Source of the DNA: a virus
Reading direction: 5' to 3' (one strand)
Virus record (IMG/VR): IMGVR_UViG_3300031963_000540
Span: 1-33,893 of that record
DNA: 33,893 nucleotides
Shown here: positions 17,440-22,719 of the stretch, piece after piece
Layout: each line of letters begins with the position of its first letter
How positions within the stretch are numbered: the stretch's first letter is position 1
The notes under the pieces: generated by a model
The model's database searches: none
What the model was told of the DNA's origin: nothing
What the model saw: only the letters and a program-made list of their open reading frames with translations
Position numbers and translations under genes: made by a program

Positions 17440-17469
17440 TTGACCTAATAGGGGATCACCCCTTACCAT
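17440..17469 (+). promoter_or_regulatory. Candidate early promoter with operator-like palindrome
   Basis: TTGACC (17440-17445) and TACCAT (17464-17469) are separated by 18 bases and lie about 55 bases ahead of the first early gene. The spacer contains the inverted repeat GGGGATCACCCC (17451-17462), well placed for a repressor or activator. The -35 is good, the -10 moderate. Confidence 0.45.
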
Positions 17470-17522
17470 TTACCTATTGAAGCACACCGCTTCAATTAAG
17501 AGCCTAAGAGGAGAATAAAGAT

Positions 17523-17687
17523 ATGACCCGTAAAGACTACAAGTTAATTGCTAATGTAATTGCGACAAGTTGGTGGGGTAGTGCTGACTTAAAATTAAGT
17601 TTTGCATCAAATCTCGCTGATGAATTGGCACTAGATAATCCTCGCTTCAATCGTTCAGTATTCTTAACTGCTTGTGGGGTGAAGTAA
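17523..17687 (+). CDS. First early gene, conserved small phage protein (54 aa)
   Basis: The protein reads MTRKDYKLIANVIATSWWGS, then ADLKLSFASNLADELALDNP and RFNRSVFLTACGVK. An MTRKDYxLIA start followed by a helical part with FxxNLADxLxxDNPRFxRxxFLxAC is a recurrent small protein in actinobacterial and marine phages, function unknown. AGGAGA about ten bases upstream of the ATG acts as the SD. The stop TAA shares a base with the next ATG. Confidence 0.85.
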   Translation: MTRKDYKLIANVIATSWWGSADLKLSFASNLADELALDNPRFNRSVFLTACGVK

Positions 17688-17971
17688 TGCGCCACTACGA
17701 ATTCAAATTATCATTTCAAACTTACAGAGATTTAACTCAGCAAGAGTTAATGAATTTGGAAAATGCTTTAACTCTTCAAATTCAAGAGCCAACCAATGCA
17801 GAGCAAGAAGATGAAGATTACGAGACTAAATTCATCAACTGCACAATTCAGAATTTTGATGTTGACGATAAGTGCTGTCAGCACGATTTAGATCCAGATT
17901 GTGATTGCTGTAATGCAGTTTGCCCTGATTGCCAAGATGATGATTATTATCTAGCAAGAAAAGATAAATAA
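17687..17971 (+). CDS. Early protein with Cys-rich C-terminus (94 aa)
   Basis: The start is taken at ATG 17687, which overlaps the previous stop (TAATG). A GTG 15 bases upstream is open but redundant. The N-terminal half (HYEFKLSFQTYRDLTQQELM) looks like a small alpha/beta domain. The C-terminal segment is acidic and Cys-rich (CCQHDLDPDCDCCNAVCPDC), suggesting a metal knuckle. No family recognised. It may bind zinc and act on host transcription or translation, a guess from the company of other zinc ribbons in this operon. Confidence 0.75.
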   Translation: MRHYEFKLSFQTYRDLTQQELMNLENALTLQIQEPTNAEQEDEDYETKFINCTIQNFDVDDKCCQHDLDPDCDCCNAVCPDCQDDDYYLARKDK

Positions 17972-17984
17972 GGCTTGATGGCGG

Positions 17985-18041
17985 GCTATCGCCTATCTTC
18001 TACGAGGTAGGCGGTGGCACTCTCTCAAACTGAGCAGAGTG
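17985..18041 (+). ncRNA. Two-hairpin structured leader
   Basis: In the 84-base gap before the next gene, arms 17985-17997 and 18006-18018 form a 13-bp stem with three G-U pairs and an 8-base loop. Immediately after, CACTCTCTC...GAG-C-AGAGTG (18018-18041) forms a second stem of nine pairs with one bulge. Wobble pairs and the lack of a U-run suggest a functional RNA element (leader, processing site or small RNA) rather than a terminator. Confidence 0.45.
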
Positions 18042-18055
18042 GGAAAGATAGGACT

Positions 18056-18169
18056 ATGAACTCTAAGTGCCAACAATGCGGGCAAGAATTAGATCTACTA
18101 ACCGCATTTACTAAGTACCAAATCTGCGGTAAGTGTGTCCGCACTAACCATAGAAAGGCGGTTAAGTAA
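18056..18169 (+). CDS. Mini zinc-ribbon protein (37 aa)
   Basis: MNSKCQQCGQELDLL...YQICGKCVRTNH: two CxxC knuckles about 16 residues apart form a complete zinc ribbon, with almost nothing else in the protein. The ATG follows the structured leader, with a GGGAAAG-type SD about nine bases upstream. The stop overlaps the next ATG (TAATG). A nucleic-acid-binding or anti-host role is inferred. Confidence 0.75.
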   Translation: MNSKCQQCGQELDLLTAFTKYQICGKCVRTNHRKAVK

Positions 18170-18492
18170 TGAACGATCAGGAATATAACGGCTGGTCTAA
18201 TTATGAAACTTGGTCAGCCAATTTATGGATAACCAACGATCAGGGGCTTTATGAGATTGCAACAGATTACGCCAAACAGGAGATTGAAGGCCACGATCAG
18301 GAGGAGGTAATCAATCCTTACCACCTTGGAGAAACCTTGCGGAATTGGATAGAGAATGATCTGCTCACCTTGGAAAATATCTCAGGCAATCGGGATCTAT
18401 TCAATATGCTAACCGATATTGGATCACTTGGAAGAGTGAACTGGAGAGAGATCGCAGAGAATTTTATCAATGAATTAAGGGTGGATTGCTAA
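18169..18492 (+). CDS. YNGWxNYETW-family phage protein (DUF7249-like)
   Basis: A 107-aa protein with the distinctive N-terminal block YNGWSNYETWSANLWITNDQ, then helical segments (ATDYAKQEIEGHDQEE) and a C-terminal region GRVNWREIAENFINEL. The YNGWxNYxTW signature defines a family common in phages of many hosts; I recall it as DUF7249, function unknown. It is linked to both neighbours by TAATG overlaps. Acidic, soluble, no Cys cluster. Confidence 0.85.
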   Translation: MNDQEYNGWSNYETWSANLWITNDQGLYEIATDYAKQEIEGHDQEEVINPYHLGETLRNWIENDLLTLENISGNRDLFNMLTDIGSLGRVNWREIAENFINELRVDC

Positions 18493-18638
18493 TGAGATCT
18501 AAAACCTATTACCGAGTGAGAAAGATGGCAAGGATCGCCTTCTGGCTCTCCTTGTTGGTCGCCTTGTACCTAATCTCAACCCGCTTCTGGTGGAACGGGG
18601 GAGGTTGGTGCGTGGGAACTTTGGAGGTGTGCGGATAA
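18492..18638 (+). CDS. Single-pass membrane mini-protein (48 aa)
   Basis: The protein starts MRSKTYYRVRKMARIAFWLS, then LLVALYLISTRFWW. A basic N-terminus (Arg/Lys at 2, 4, 8, 10, 11, 14) is followed by one hydrophobic helix at about residues 15-34 and a short Gly/Trp/Cys tail (GGGWCVGTLEVCG). This predicts N-in insertion in the cytoplasmic membrane. Early expression could mean superinfection exclusion or membrane remodelling. No family known. The TAATG overlap with the preceding gene supports the start. Confidence 0.7.
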   Translation: MRSKTYYRVRKMARIAFWLSLLVALYLISTRFWWNGGGWCVGTLEVCG

Positions 18639-18660
18639 AAATCGGACATAAGGGACAGCT
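18639..18660 (+). repeat. 22-base intergenic repeat, copy 2
   Basis: AAATCGGACAT, then AAG, then GGACAGCT, with only two differences from 17052-17073. It begins immediately after the previous stop codon. The following 110 bases hold hairpins and the leader of the next gene group, so the repeat may mark a second early promoter or a binding site shared with the origin region. Confidence 0.6.
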
Positions 18661-18677
18661 TTTGGTGGCGTTCTATG

Positions 18678-18716
18678 CCATCCCCAGCAGGTGGGGGATG
18701 GTGTGGTATCCTACCA
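18678..18716 (+). other. Hairpin pair in the 18.6-18.77 kb gap
   Basis: CCATCCCC (18678-18685) pairs perfectly with GGGGATGG (18694-18701) around an 8-base loop. TGGTA (18704-18708) pairs with TACCA (18712-18716) around three bases. No U-run follows, so this is not a standard terminator. It may be an attenuator or RNase-resistant leader for the next gene group (start 18773). Confidence 0.45.
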
Positions 18717-18772
18717 ACAGTAGGAGAGAGGGAGAGCGAACGCTCTGCCTTAATTACTGATAGGAGAAGGTA

Positions 18773-18997
18773 ATGAGCAATAAATTCTGGTCAAAGTATT
18801 ATGGCTCTTTAGTTGGGGCTGAAATACTTTCATTTGATGGAATGACCGAGTCAGATTTCGGTGATGGATTTCCATCTTTTACAGTTAAATTCGCTGATGG
18901 CACATTAAGCCAGATTGAGATCTCACAAGATCCTGAAGGCAATGGGGGCGGATTTATATTTGGATTAAAAACTCCTGAAGTTGTGGCGGTGAAGTAA
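18773..18997 (+). CDS. Conserved phage protein (74 aa)
   Basis: The protein starts MSNKFWSKYYGSLVGAEILS. The C-terminal pattern FPSFTVKFADG...IEISQDPEGNGGGFIFGL is a block I recall from small actinophage and cyanophage proteins, function unknown. Predicted small beta domain. It starts a second early group after the hairpin-rich gap, with an AGGAGAAGG SD before the ATG, and ends in TAATG overlap with the next gene. Confidence 0.8.
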   Translation: MSNKFWSKYYGSLVGAEILSFDGMTESDFGDGFPSFTVKFADGTLSQIEISQDPEGNGGGFIFGLKTPEVVAVK

Positions 18998-19251
18998 TGG
19001 AAACTGCAACTAAGCAAGAGATCCTAGATAAAACTAACGCAATTCTACAGGAGTATAAAAACCTAGTTATGCGCTTATGGGATCTTTATGAAGAAATGGA
19101 TCAAGAAGATACAGATCTAGTTAATGAAGTGGGGGCGGATAAGTGGTTTAAGTACGCCTTTACCCTATCTCTTGATGAGTTATGGCACGAGGCAGGTAGT
19201 TGGGAATTAACTAGAGAAGATCTAAAGATGGAAGGAAATAGTAATGAGTAA
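18997..19251 (+). CDS. Acidic helical early protein (84 aa)
   Basis: An all-helical acidic protein rich in Glu, Leu and Trp: KQEILDKTNAILQEYKNLVM, LWDLYEEMDQEDTDLVNEVG, then WHEAGSWELTREDLKMEG. No motif recognised. It overlaps the previous stop (TAATG) and the next start by eight bases. Acidic helical mini-proteins in early operons often bind host enzymes, but nothing in the sequence identifies a partner. Confidence 0.75.
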   Translation: METATKQEILDKTNAILQEYKNLVMRLWDLYEEMDQEDTDLVNEVGADKWFKYAFTLSLDELWHEAGSWELTREDLKMEGNSNE

Positions 19252-19513
19252 GATCAAAAGACATCTAGAGGATCAGATCGTAGTTGATGGCGCTCACCAC
19301 GAGGAGACTGGGTGGAGGAGATACATCTACTTTGAATACAAAGGCAACAAATACGAGATCACCCTATTCTGGGATGAGTTCAACGGGTATGAGAGTTATT
19401 GGCGAGTACCAGACAGAGTTCCAGATTGGGTGCTTGAGTGGGATGAAGAGGCTCATAATGGTATGAGTTTTGAACACTACATAGATGACCTAACTTGGGA
19501 GATGGATAAATGA
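19244..19513 (+). CDS. Aromatic-rich early protein (89 aa)
   Basis: An acidic protein unusually rich in Trp and Tyr (GWRRYIYFEYKGNKYEITLF, then WDEFNGYESYWRVPDRVPDW). It suggests a compact beta fold with a C-terminal helix (FEHYIDDLTWEMDK). It overlaps both neighbours, by eight bases upstream and ATGA downstream. No family recognised. Confidence 0.75.
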   Translation: MSKIKRHLEDQIVVDGAHHEETGWRRYIYFEYKGNKYEITLFWDEFNGYESYWRVPDRVPDWVLEWDEEAHNGMSFEHYIDDLTWEMDK

Positions 19514-19665
19514 ACAAGTGTGATAACTGTGGCAAGGAGGCTCTAATTGATTACTGTAATGAGCATATCAACTCAGACTTTACTTGCTATGAACTAACTT
19601 GTATGGCTTGTAGCTGGCATATCAAAGAGTGCGATACTACTAAGCATTGTGAGGTGGCTGTATGA
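19510..19665 (+). CDS. Mini zinc-ribbon protein (51 aa)
   Basis: MNKCDNCGKEALIDYCNEH starts the protein. CxxC at residues 4-7, Cys16, Cys26, CxxC at 31-34, Cys41 and Cys47 plus two or three His give room for two zinc sites in 51 residues. ATGA overlaps bind it to both neighbours (19510-19513 and 19662-19665). Function unknown; probably nucleic-acid or protein binding. Confidence 0.75.
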   Translation: MNKCDNCGKEALIDYCNEHINSDFTCYELTCMACSWHIKECDTTKHCEVAV

Positions 19666-19802
19666 AGGCTACACCAGCAATATGTGGCGACCACTTAGTC
19701 CCAATAGATCAATGCGATTGCCTAAGTTATATGAGAGAGATAGCACAATCAGCAGAGAGGCTGATACAACTAGCAAAAGAGAGAGAGGAAATGAGCAAAT
19801 GA
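19662..19802 (+). CDS. Small early protein with Cys-rich start (46 aa)
   Basis: The protein reads MKATPAICGDHLVPIDQCDC, then a charged helix (REIAQSAERLIQLAKEREEM). Cys8, His11, Cys18 and Cys20 could hold a metal at the head of a helical stalk. It is flanked by ATGA overlaps on both sides. Another reading frame across 19649-19799 is open but collides with these coupled genes and is rejected. Confidence 0.65.
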   Translation: MKATPAICGDHLVPIDQCDCLSYMREIAQSAERLIQLAKEREEMSK

Positions 19803-19921
19803 ACTGCAACTTATGCGGGTGTGAGGGCGCATACATAGCACACAAGATAGGGAGAAAACTTATATCTATCTGTAATAATTGCTGGTATTACGAAACTAAA
19901 CTAGAGAGGAAAGGAATATGA
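19799..19921 (+). CDS. Mini zinc-ribbon protein (40 aa)
   Basis: The protein reads MNCNLCGCEGAYIAHKIGRK, then LISICNNCWYYETKLERKG. CxxC at residues 3-6 and again at 25-28 form a complete zinc ribbon. I use the ATG at 19799, which forms an ATGA overlap with the preceding gene. The same frame is open to 19649, but that would overlap two other genes without any domain gain. Confidence 0.75.
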   Translation: MNCNLCGCEGAYIAHKIGRKLISICNNCWYYETKLERKGI

Positions 19922-20106
19922 GCGACTATAAAGACTATGAGGTACGAGTTAATTACGAGGGCGGTATCTATATCTCCGCCCGTAATGAGGAGGAGGCGAT
20001 AGCAATCGCCAAAGATATTATGCTGGAAGAAACCAATCCAGATATGGCTAAGTATATGATCTACAATGCGGAAGAAACTATCTTGAGAGAGAGGGCAAGC
20101 GTATGA
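19918..20106 (+). CDS. Small alpha/beta early protein (62 aa)
   Basis: The protein starts MSDYKDYEVRVNYEGGIYIS, then ARNEEEAIAIAKDIMLEETN. The pattern beta-beta-helix with (A)xNEEEAIxIAKxIM is typical of small phage proteins with a single alpha/beta unit (similar in layout to the next gene). No catalytic residues evident. ATGA overlaps on both sides. Confidence 0.75.
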   Translation: MSDYKDYEVRVNYEGGIYISARNEEEAIAIAKDIMLEETNPDMAKYMIYNAEETILRERASV

Positions 20107-20270
20107 AAACTTATGAGGTAAGTATAACTATCACCTCTAATGGACAAGCGAGGGTGAAGGCTACCTCACTAGAGGAGGCGTGGAAGCAAGCGAATAATCT
20201 GACTATCGCTGACTATCAAATGTTAGATGGTAGTGAGGACAAGATAGAGATAGTGGAGGTGGGAGTATGA
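20103..20270 (+). CDS. Small alpha/beta early protein (55 aa)
   Basis: The protein starts MKTYEVSITITSNGQARVKA, then TSLEEAWKQANNL. It shares the strand-strand-helix layout of the preceding gene (YEVxI.....VxATSLEEAWxxA against YEVRV.....ISARNEEEAIAIA). The two may be an old tandem duplication. ATGA overlaps join it to both neighbours. Function unknown. Confidence 0.75.
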   Translation: MKTYEVSITITSNGQARVKATSLEEAWKQANNLTIADYQMLDGSEDKIEIVEVGV

Positions 20271-20404
20271 AAACTATCTGCCAATTCTGCGGGTGGGAGA
20301 TAACAAAACCTGAGTGGTATAACAGTTATGACGGGAGCTATGCCTGTGATGATTGTCTAATGGACAAAGAGGTAGAACGACAGAAGGAGATGTCTAATGG
20401 CTGA
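20267..20404 (+). CDS. Mini zinc-ribbon protein (45 aa)
   Basis: The protein reads MKTICQFCGWEITKPEWYNS, then YDGSYACDDCLMDKEVERQK. CxxC at residues 5-8 and 27-30 make a complete ribbon, with aromatic residues between them and a short charged tail. The start overlaps the previous stop (ATGA); it overlaps the next gene by eight bases. Confidence 0.75.
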   Translation: MKTICQFCGWEITKPEWYNSYDGSYACDDCLMDKEVERQKEMSNG

Positions 20405-20573
20405 GCCACGCTACTTAATGGGAGATGAGTATGCTCTCACTGGAACTGAGTTAGATATAGTCAAGTGTAAGGAGTGTGCCAGCGAATATGATTACGCTGA
20501 GTATCACTCCTACACCTGCTCCGATTGTGAGGATAAGATGATAGCGAGAGAGAGGGAGCGAGTTAATGGGTGA
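20397..20573 (+). CDS. Zinc-ribbon protein (58 aa)
   Basis: The protein has MAEPRYLMGDEYALTGTELD before the ribbon VKCKECASEY...YTCSDCEDKM (CxxC pairs at about residues 24-27 and 41-44) and a charged C-terminal helix. Acidic overall. It overlaps neighbours by eight bases on each side. Together with 18056, 19510, 19799 and 20267 it makes at least five separate zinc-ribbon genes in one operon. Confidence 0.75.
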   Translation: MAEPRYLMGDEYALTGTELDIVKCKECASEYDYAEYHSYTCSDCEDKMIARERERVNG

Positions 20574-20835
20574 GGTAGTAGAACTGCCCAATAGGGATAA
20601 GATAGCGGTCATATTCTATGAGGTATCAGATAGTCAAGGGATAGCTATTTGGGGCGGTGAGAACCCCACACAAGCCCTTAAATGGTATCGTAATAGCCCA
20701 CCTGAGAGTAAGATTTGGGTATCGCAATGGGAAACAGATGAGGAAGATGCCAAGCAGGTAATAGAACCTGTGGAAATTACACCGATAGTCCTTGCTACTA
20801 TCGCTGATTGTATGGGAAGATGGGGAAATGGATAA
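20566..20835 (+). CDS. Small early protein (89 aa)
   Basis: The protein starts MGEVVELPNRDKIAVIFYEV, then IAIWGGENPTQALKWYRNSP. It looks alpha/beta with conserved aromatic residues (KIWVSQWETDEEDAKQ). The C-terminal helix (VLATIADCMGRWGNG) overlaps the next start by eight bases. No recognised motif. Start at 20566 overlaps the preceding gene. Confidence 0.75.
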   Translation: MGEVVELPNRDKIAVIFYEVSDSQGIAIWGGENPTQALKWYRNSPPESKIWVSQWETDEEDAKQVIEPVEITPIVLATIADCMGRWGNG

Positions 20836-21049
20836 GGTTCAGAGAAGAATAGAGGTGGCCAAATCTCAGGCCGTTCGTAAGAGAAACTACCGAAGAGCAA
20901 GGGATAGGGCGTTGGCTCGTTTGAGTAAAGATTACCCAAATGTATATCGCACCTACCTTGAGGAAGAGATAGAGGCTGATGAAAAAATGGGTAAGAAGTG
21001 GCTTGATATTAATGGCAACACTAGGTCTGCTCACACAAGGTCATCATAA
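20828..21049 (+). CDS. Basic helical conserved phage protein (73 aa)
   Basis: The protein starts MDKVQRRIEVAKSQAVRKRN, then YRRARDRALARLSKDYPNVY. A strongly basic helical N-terminal half precedes an acidic helix (LEEEIEADEKMGKKW). The RRARDRALxRLxxxxPxxYxxYLxxE pattern is common in actinophage small proteins and suggests nucleic-acid binding. I take ATG 20828; the frame is open further back. The last 71 bases also encode the start of the following lytic-enzyme gene in another frame. Confidence 0.8.
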   Translation: MDKVQRRIEVAKSQAVRKRNYRRARDRALARLSKDYPNVYRTYLEEEIEADEKMGKKWLDINGNTRSAHTRSS

Positions 21050-21401
21050 ATTATTTCCACCACCAGTAGGTAGAATACCTGATGGTGTAATTGAAAACAG
21101 GAAGGCTACTCAGGATGAGAAGAACCATAACAAGAAGCTCGCAAAGGACTACGCTTCGGCTGGTTTCGGGTGGAAAGGAAGAGAGTGGGAGTGCTTACTC
21201 TCCCTTTGGACCCGTGAGAGCAGGTTTGACAACTTTGCCAAGAACCAACGAGGATCAAGTGCTTATGGAATTGCTCAACTCCTTGGAGAGAGAGATAGCA
21301 GACCTGAGTATCAAATCTTGCGAGGTCTTAAATACATTGATAAGCGATACCAAACACCTTGTAAAGCATACAAGTTCTTTCTCAAGCACAACTATTACTG
21401 A
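20979..21401 (+). CDS. Lytic transglycosylase-like protein with signal anchor
   Basis: A 140-aa peptidoglycan-cleaving candidate. The N-terminus MKKWVRSGLILMATLGLLTQ is a signal peptide or anchor. The catalytic domain has YASAGFGWKGREWECLLSLW and TRESRFDNFAKN (catalytic Glu80), then GSSAYGIAQLLG, and the C-terminal YIDKRYQTPCKAYKFFLKHN. This is the lysozyme-fold pattern of SLT / aggregation-promoting-factor C-terminal domains. It sits in the early operon, not with holin and endolysin at 29.6-30.3 kb, and its start lies inside the previous gene. It could be an early cell-wall modifier or accessory lysin. Confidence 0.85.
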   Translation: MKKWVRSGLILMATLGLLTQGHHKLFPPPVGRIPDGVIENRKATQDEKNHNKKLAKDYASAGFGWKGREWECLLSLWTRESRFDNFAKNQRGSSAYGIAQLLGERDSRPEYQILRGLKYIDKRYQTPCKAYKFFLKHNYY

Positions 21402-22036
21402 TGAAACTACTTGATCTATACTGCAAGGCTGGTGGTGCAAGCAAGGGCTACCAGTTAGCAGGCTTTGAGGTAGTAGGTGTAGATATAAAGAAGCAGAAGC
21501 GTTATCCATTTGAGTTTATTCAGGCTGATTGTCTAGAACTTATGAAGGATATGGATTTCCTAAGATCCTTTGATGTGATAGCAGCTAGTCCACCTTGTCA
21601 AACTCATAGCATAACTCAACACTTACGCAACGCTCAGGGTAGATCAACGGATAAGGTTGACTTGATACCACAGACAAGAGAGGCATTGATAGCAAGTGGT
21701 AAGCCTTATGTTATTGAAAATGTGCCTGGCTCACCATTGATTAACCCAATACAGATGTGTGGTTCATACTTTGGATTAAAGGTTAGAAGGCATAGAAGAT
21801 TTGAAAGTAATCTACCTATCGTTGGATCACCTTGTGATCATAAATCACAGGGCAAACCAGTAGGTGTGTATGGATCTATGCGAGATGAGATACCAAAGGG
21901 TGGTCATACTGCTAAGAGTATTGAAGAAGCAAGAGAGGCAATGGGAATTGATTGGATGATATGGGGCGAGTTGGTAGAAGCAATACCACCCATATATACT
22001 AAGGAGATTGGTAAGCAACTACTGTTGTTAATGTAA
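21401..22036 (+). CDS. DNA cytosine-C5 methyltransferase
   Basis: A 211-aa protein, short for the family. It has the SAM-binding motif I (LLDLYCKAGGASKGYQLAGF), catalytic motif IV ASPPCQ (Cys66), motif VI ENV (106-108), an RRxRR-like motif VIII (about 129-133) and C-terminal AIPPIYTKEIGKQLL resembling motif IX/X. The target recognition region is reduced. Phage orphan enzymes of this type methylate phage DNA to evade restriction. No cognate restriction gene is visible. Last gene of the rightward early unit, directly followed by a terminator. Its start shares a base with the preceding stop (TGATG). Confidence 0.9.
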   Translation: MKLLDLYCKAGGASKGYQLAGFEVVGVDIKKQKRYPFEFIQADCLELMKDMDFLRSFDVIAASPPCQTHSITQHLRNAQGRSTDKVDLIPQTREALIASGKPYVIENVPGSPLINPIQMCGSYFGLKVRRHRRFESNLPIVGSPCDHKSQGKPVGVYGSMRDEIPKGGHTAKSIEEAREAMGIDWMIWGELVEAIPPIYTKEIGKQLLLLM

Positions 22037-22061
22037 TATAGTTCCTTCCTAGGACAACAGA

Positions 22062-22100
22062 AAGCTCCGCAGTTTTGTTCATTTACTGCGGGGCTTTTTT
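22062..22100 (+). terminator. Rho-independent terminator of the early unit
   Basis: A 12-bp stem (AAGCTCCGCAGT at 22062-22073 with ACTGCGGGGCTT at 22085-22096, one G-U pair) and an 11-base loop, followed by a run of T. It lies 26 bases after the methyltransferase stop. Confidence 0.9.
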
Positions 22101-22108
22101 AATTGGAA

Positions 22109-22138
22109 AGCCCCTTCGGGATAGGAACCGAAGAGGCT
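22109..22138 (-). terminator. Terminator-like hairpin of the leftward replication unit
   Basis: Arms 22109-22119 and 22128-22138 form an 11-bp stem with one G-U pair and an 8-base loop. On the minus strand it is followed by only a short T tract (TTTCC). It comes right after the last leftward gene and back-to-back with the rightward terminator, marking a convergent boundary. Confidence 0.65.
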
Positions 22139-22156
22139 AAGAGAATTGTAGCACAA

Positions 22157-22324
22157 TTACTTATCAGTAGTATAAAAGCCACTACCTCTAAAACTTACAG
22201 GAGGAGAAGCATAAACCCGAACAGCGAGATCACCACAACAGAGAGGGATATCTTCGTTATCATACATAGACCTTTCTACTGACTTGATTAGGTTGCAGGT
22301 ATTACATCTATATTCGTAGATCAA
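22157..22324 (-). CDS. FmdB-like zinc-ribbon protein (TTG start)
   Basis: A 55-aa protein starting (M)IYEYRCNTCNLIKSVERSM, then a CC pair near residue 29 and an ending VYASPPVSFRGSGFYTTDK. The aromatic YEYRCxxC start, second Cys pair and terminal FRGSGFYxTD are the hallmark of FmdB-family regulatory zinc ribbons. The TTG start overlaps the upstream stop as TTGA, an analogue of ATGA. An internal ATG at residue 20 would lose the first CxxC. It is the last gene of the leftward replication unit. Family members are small putative regulators; the target here is unknown. Confidence 0.85.
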   Translation of the reverse strand: MIYEYRCNTCNLIKSVERSMYDNEDIPLCCGDLAVRVYASPPVSFRGSGFYTTDK

Positions 22325-22719
22325 AACTCTTCCCCATCTTTAACATTAAAATAACCAACAGGCTTAGACCTACTCTTCTTATTAGCAAACTCAGTAGTAA
22401 TTGGTAGCCACTTATCTTCCCACTTGGGCATTGGGAGTTTAGAGAGGTTAAACCCCCAGATGCCTAGCGGTGTGGAGTTGATATACCAGGGAGTAAGGGA
22501 CCTGATACCAGCCGCCATTATGAGAGAGGAGTATTTATGTTCCTCTATTAAAAGATCGTCATAGTGTGTCTTCCTAGACTTTAATTCTATAAACATCTTA
22601 TGTTCCATACTGACACAATCAAAGCTATCAAACTCATCTTCACTCTTACTCAGATCAGAGAAGTGAAACTCTTTTAGGTAATCAAATAACTCAGACTCTC
22701 TTAGTACATCTATTGCCAA
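22321..22719 (-). CDS. Putative PD-(D/E)XK nuclease-like protein
   Basis: A 132-aa protein with an acidic-residue-spaced core FDSFDCVSMEHKMFIELKSR (Asp34, Glu45, Lys47), then KTHYDDLLIEEHKYSSLIMA, the spacing of D...ExK nucleases. It has a likely alpha/beta restriction-endonuclease fold and no DNA-recognition domain. Start is TTG 22719 within the end of the sigma-like gene (10-base overlap), with a GGTGGTGA-type SD. The next in-frame Met is near residue 38, which would remove the Asp. Role may be DNA repair, resolution or host-DNA cleavage. Medium confidence in fold, low in role. Confidence 0.7.
   Translation of the reverse strand: MAIDVLRESELFDYLKEFHFSDLSKSEDEFDSFDCVSMEHKMFIELKSRKTHYDDLLIEEHKYSSLIMAAGIRSLTPWYINSTPLGIWGFNLSKLPMPKWEDKWLPITTEFANKKSRSKPVGYFNVKDGEEF

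Larger units (their letters stand above)
16698..17522. other. Divergent intergenic region, candidate replication origin
   Basis: An 825-base region with no convincing gene, between leftward TerL and the rightward early genes. From left to right it holds two TTATCCACA boxes (16708-16728), a GC-rich segment able to fold (for example CATCGC/GCGATG arms at 16896-16922), an AT-rich stretch at about 16965-17055 including TATATATAA, a 22-base repeat (17052-17073), a third TTATCCACA (17150-17158), C-rich tracts near 17170-17200, RATCCAG iteron-like repeats (17238-17314) and a candidate early promoter (17440-17469). DnaA boxes plus an AT-rich unwinding stretch plus repeats are what a bidirectional origin shows. 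Function is inferred. Confidence 0.55.

Noticed and set aside
19649-19798. Longer start for the zinc ribbon at 19799
   Set aside because: It would overlap two coupled small genes completely. The added residues carry no domain. ATG 19799 forms an ATGA overlap.
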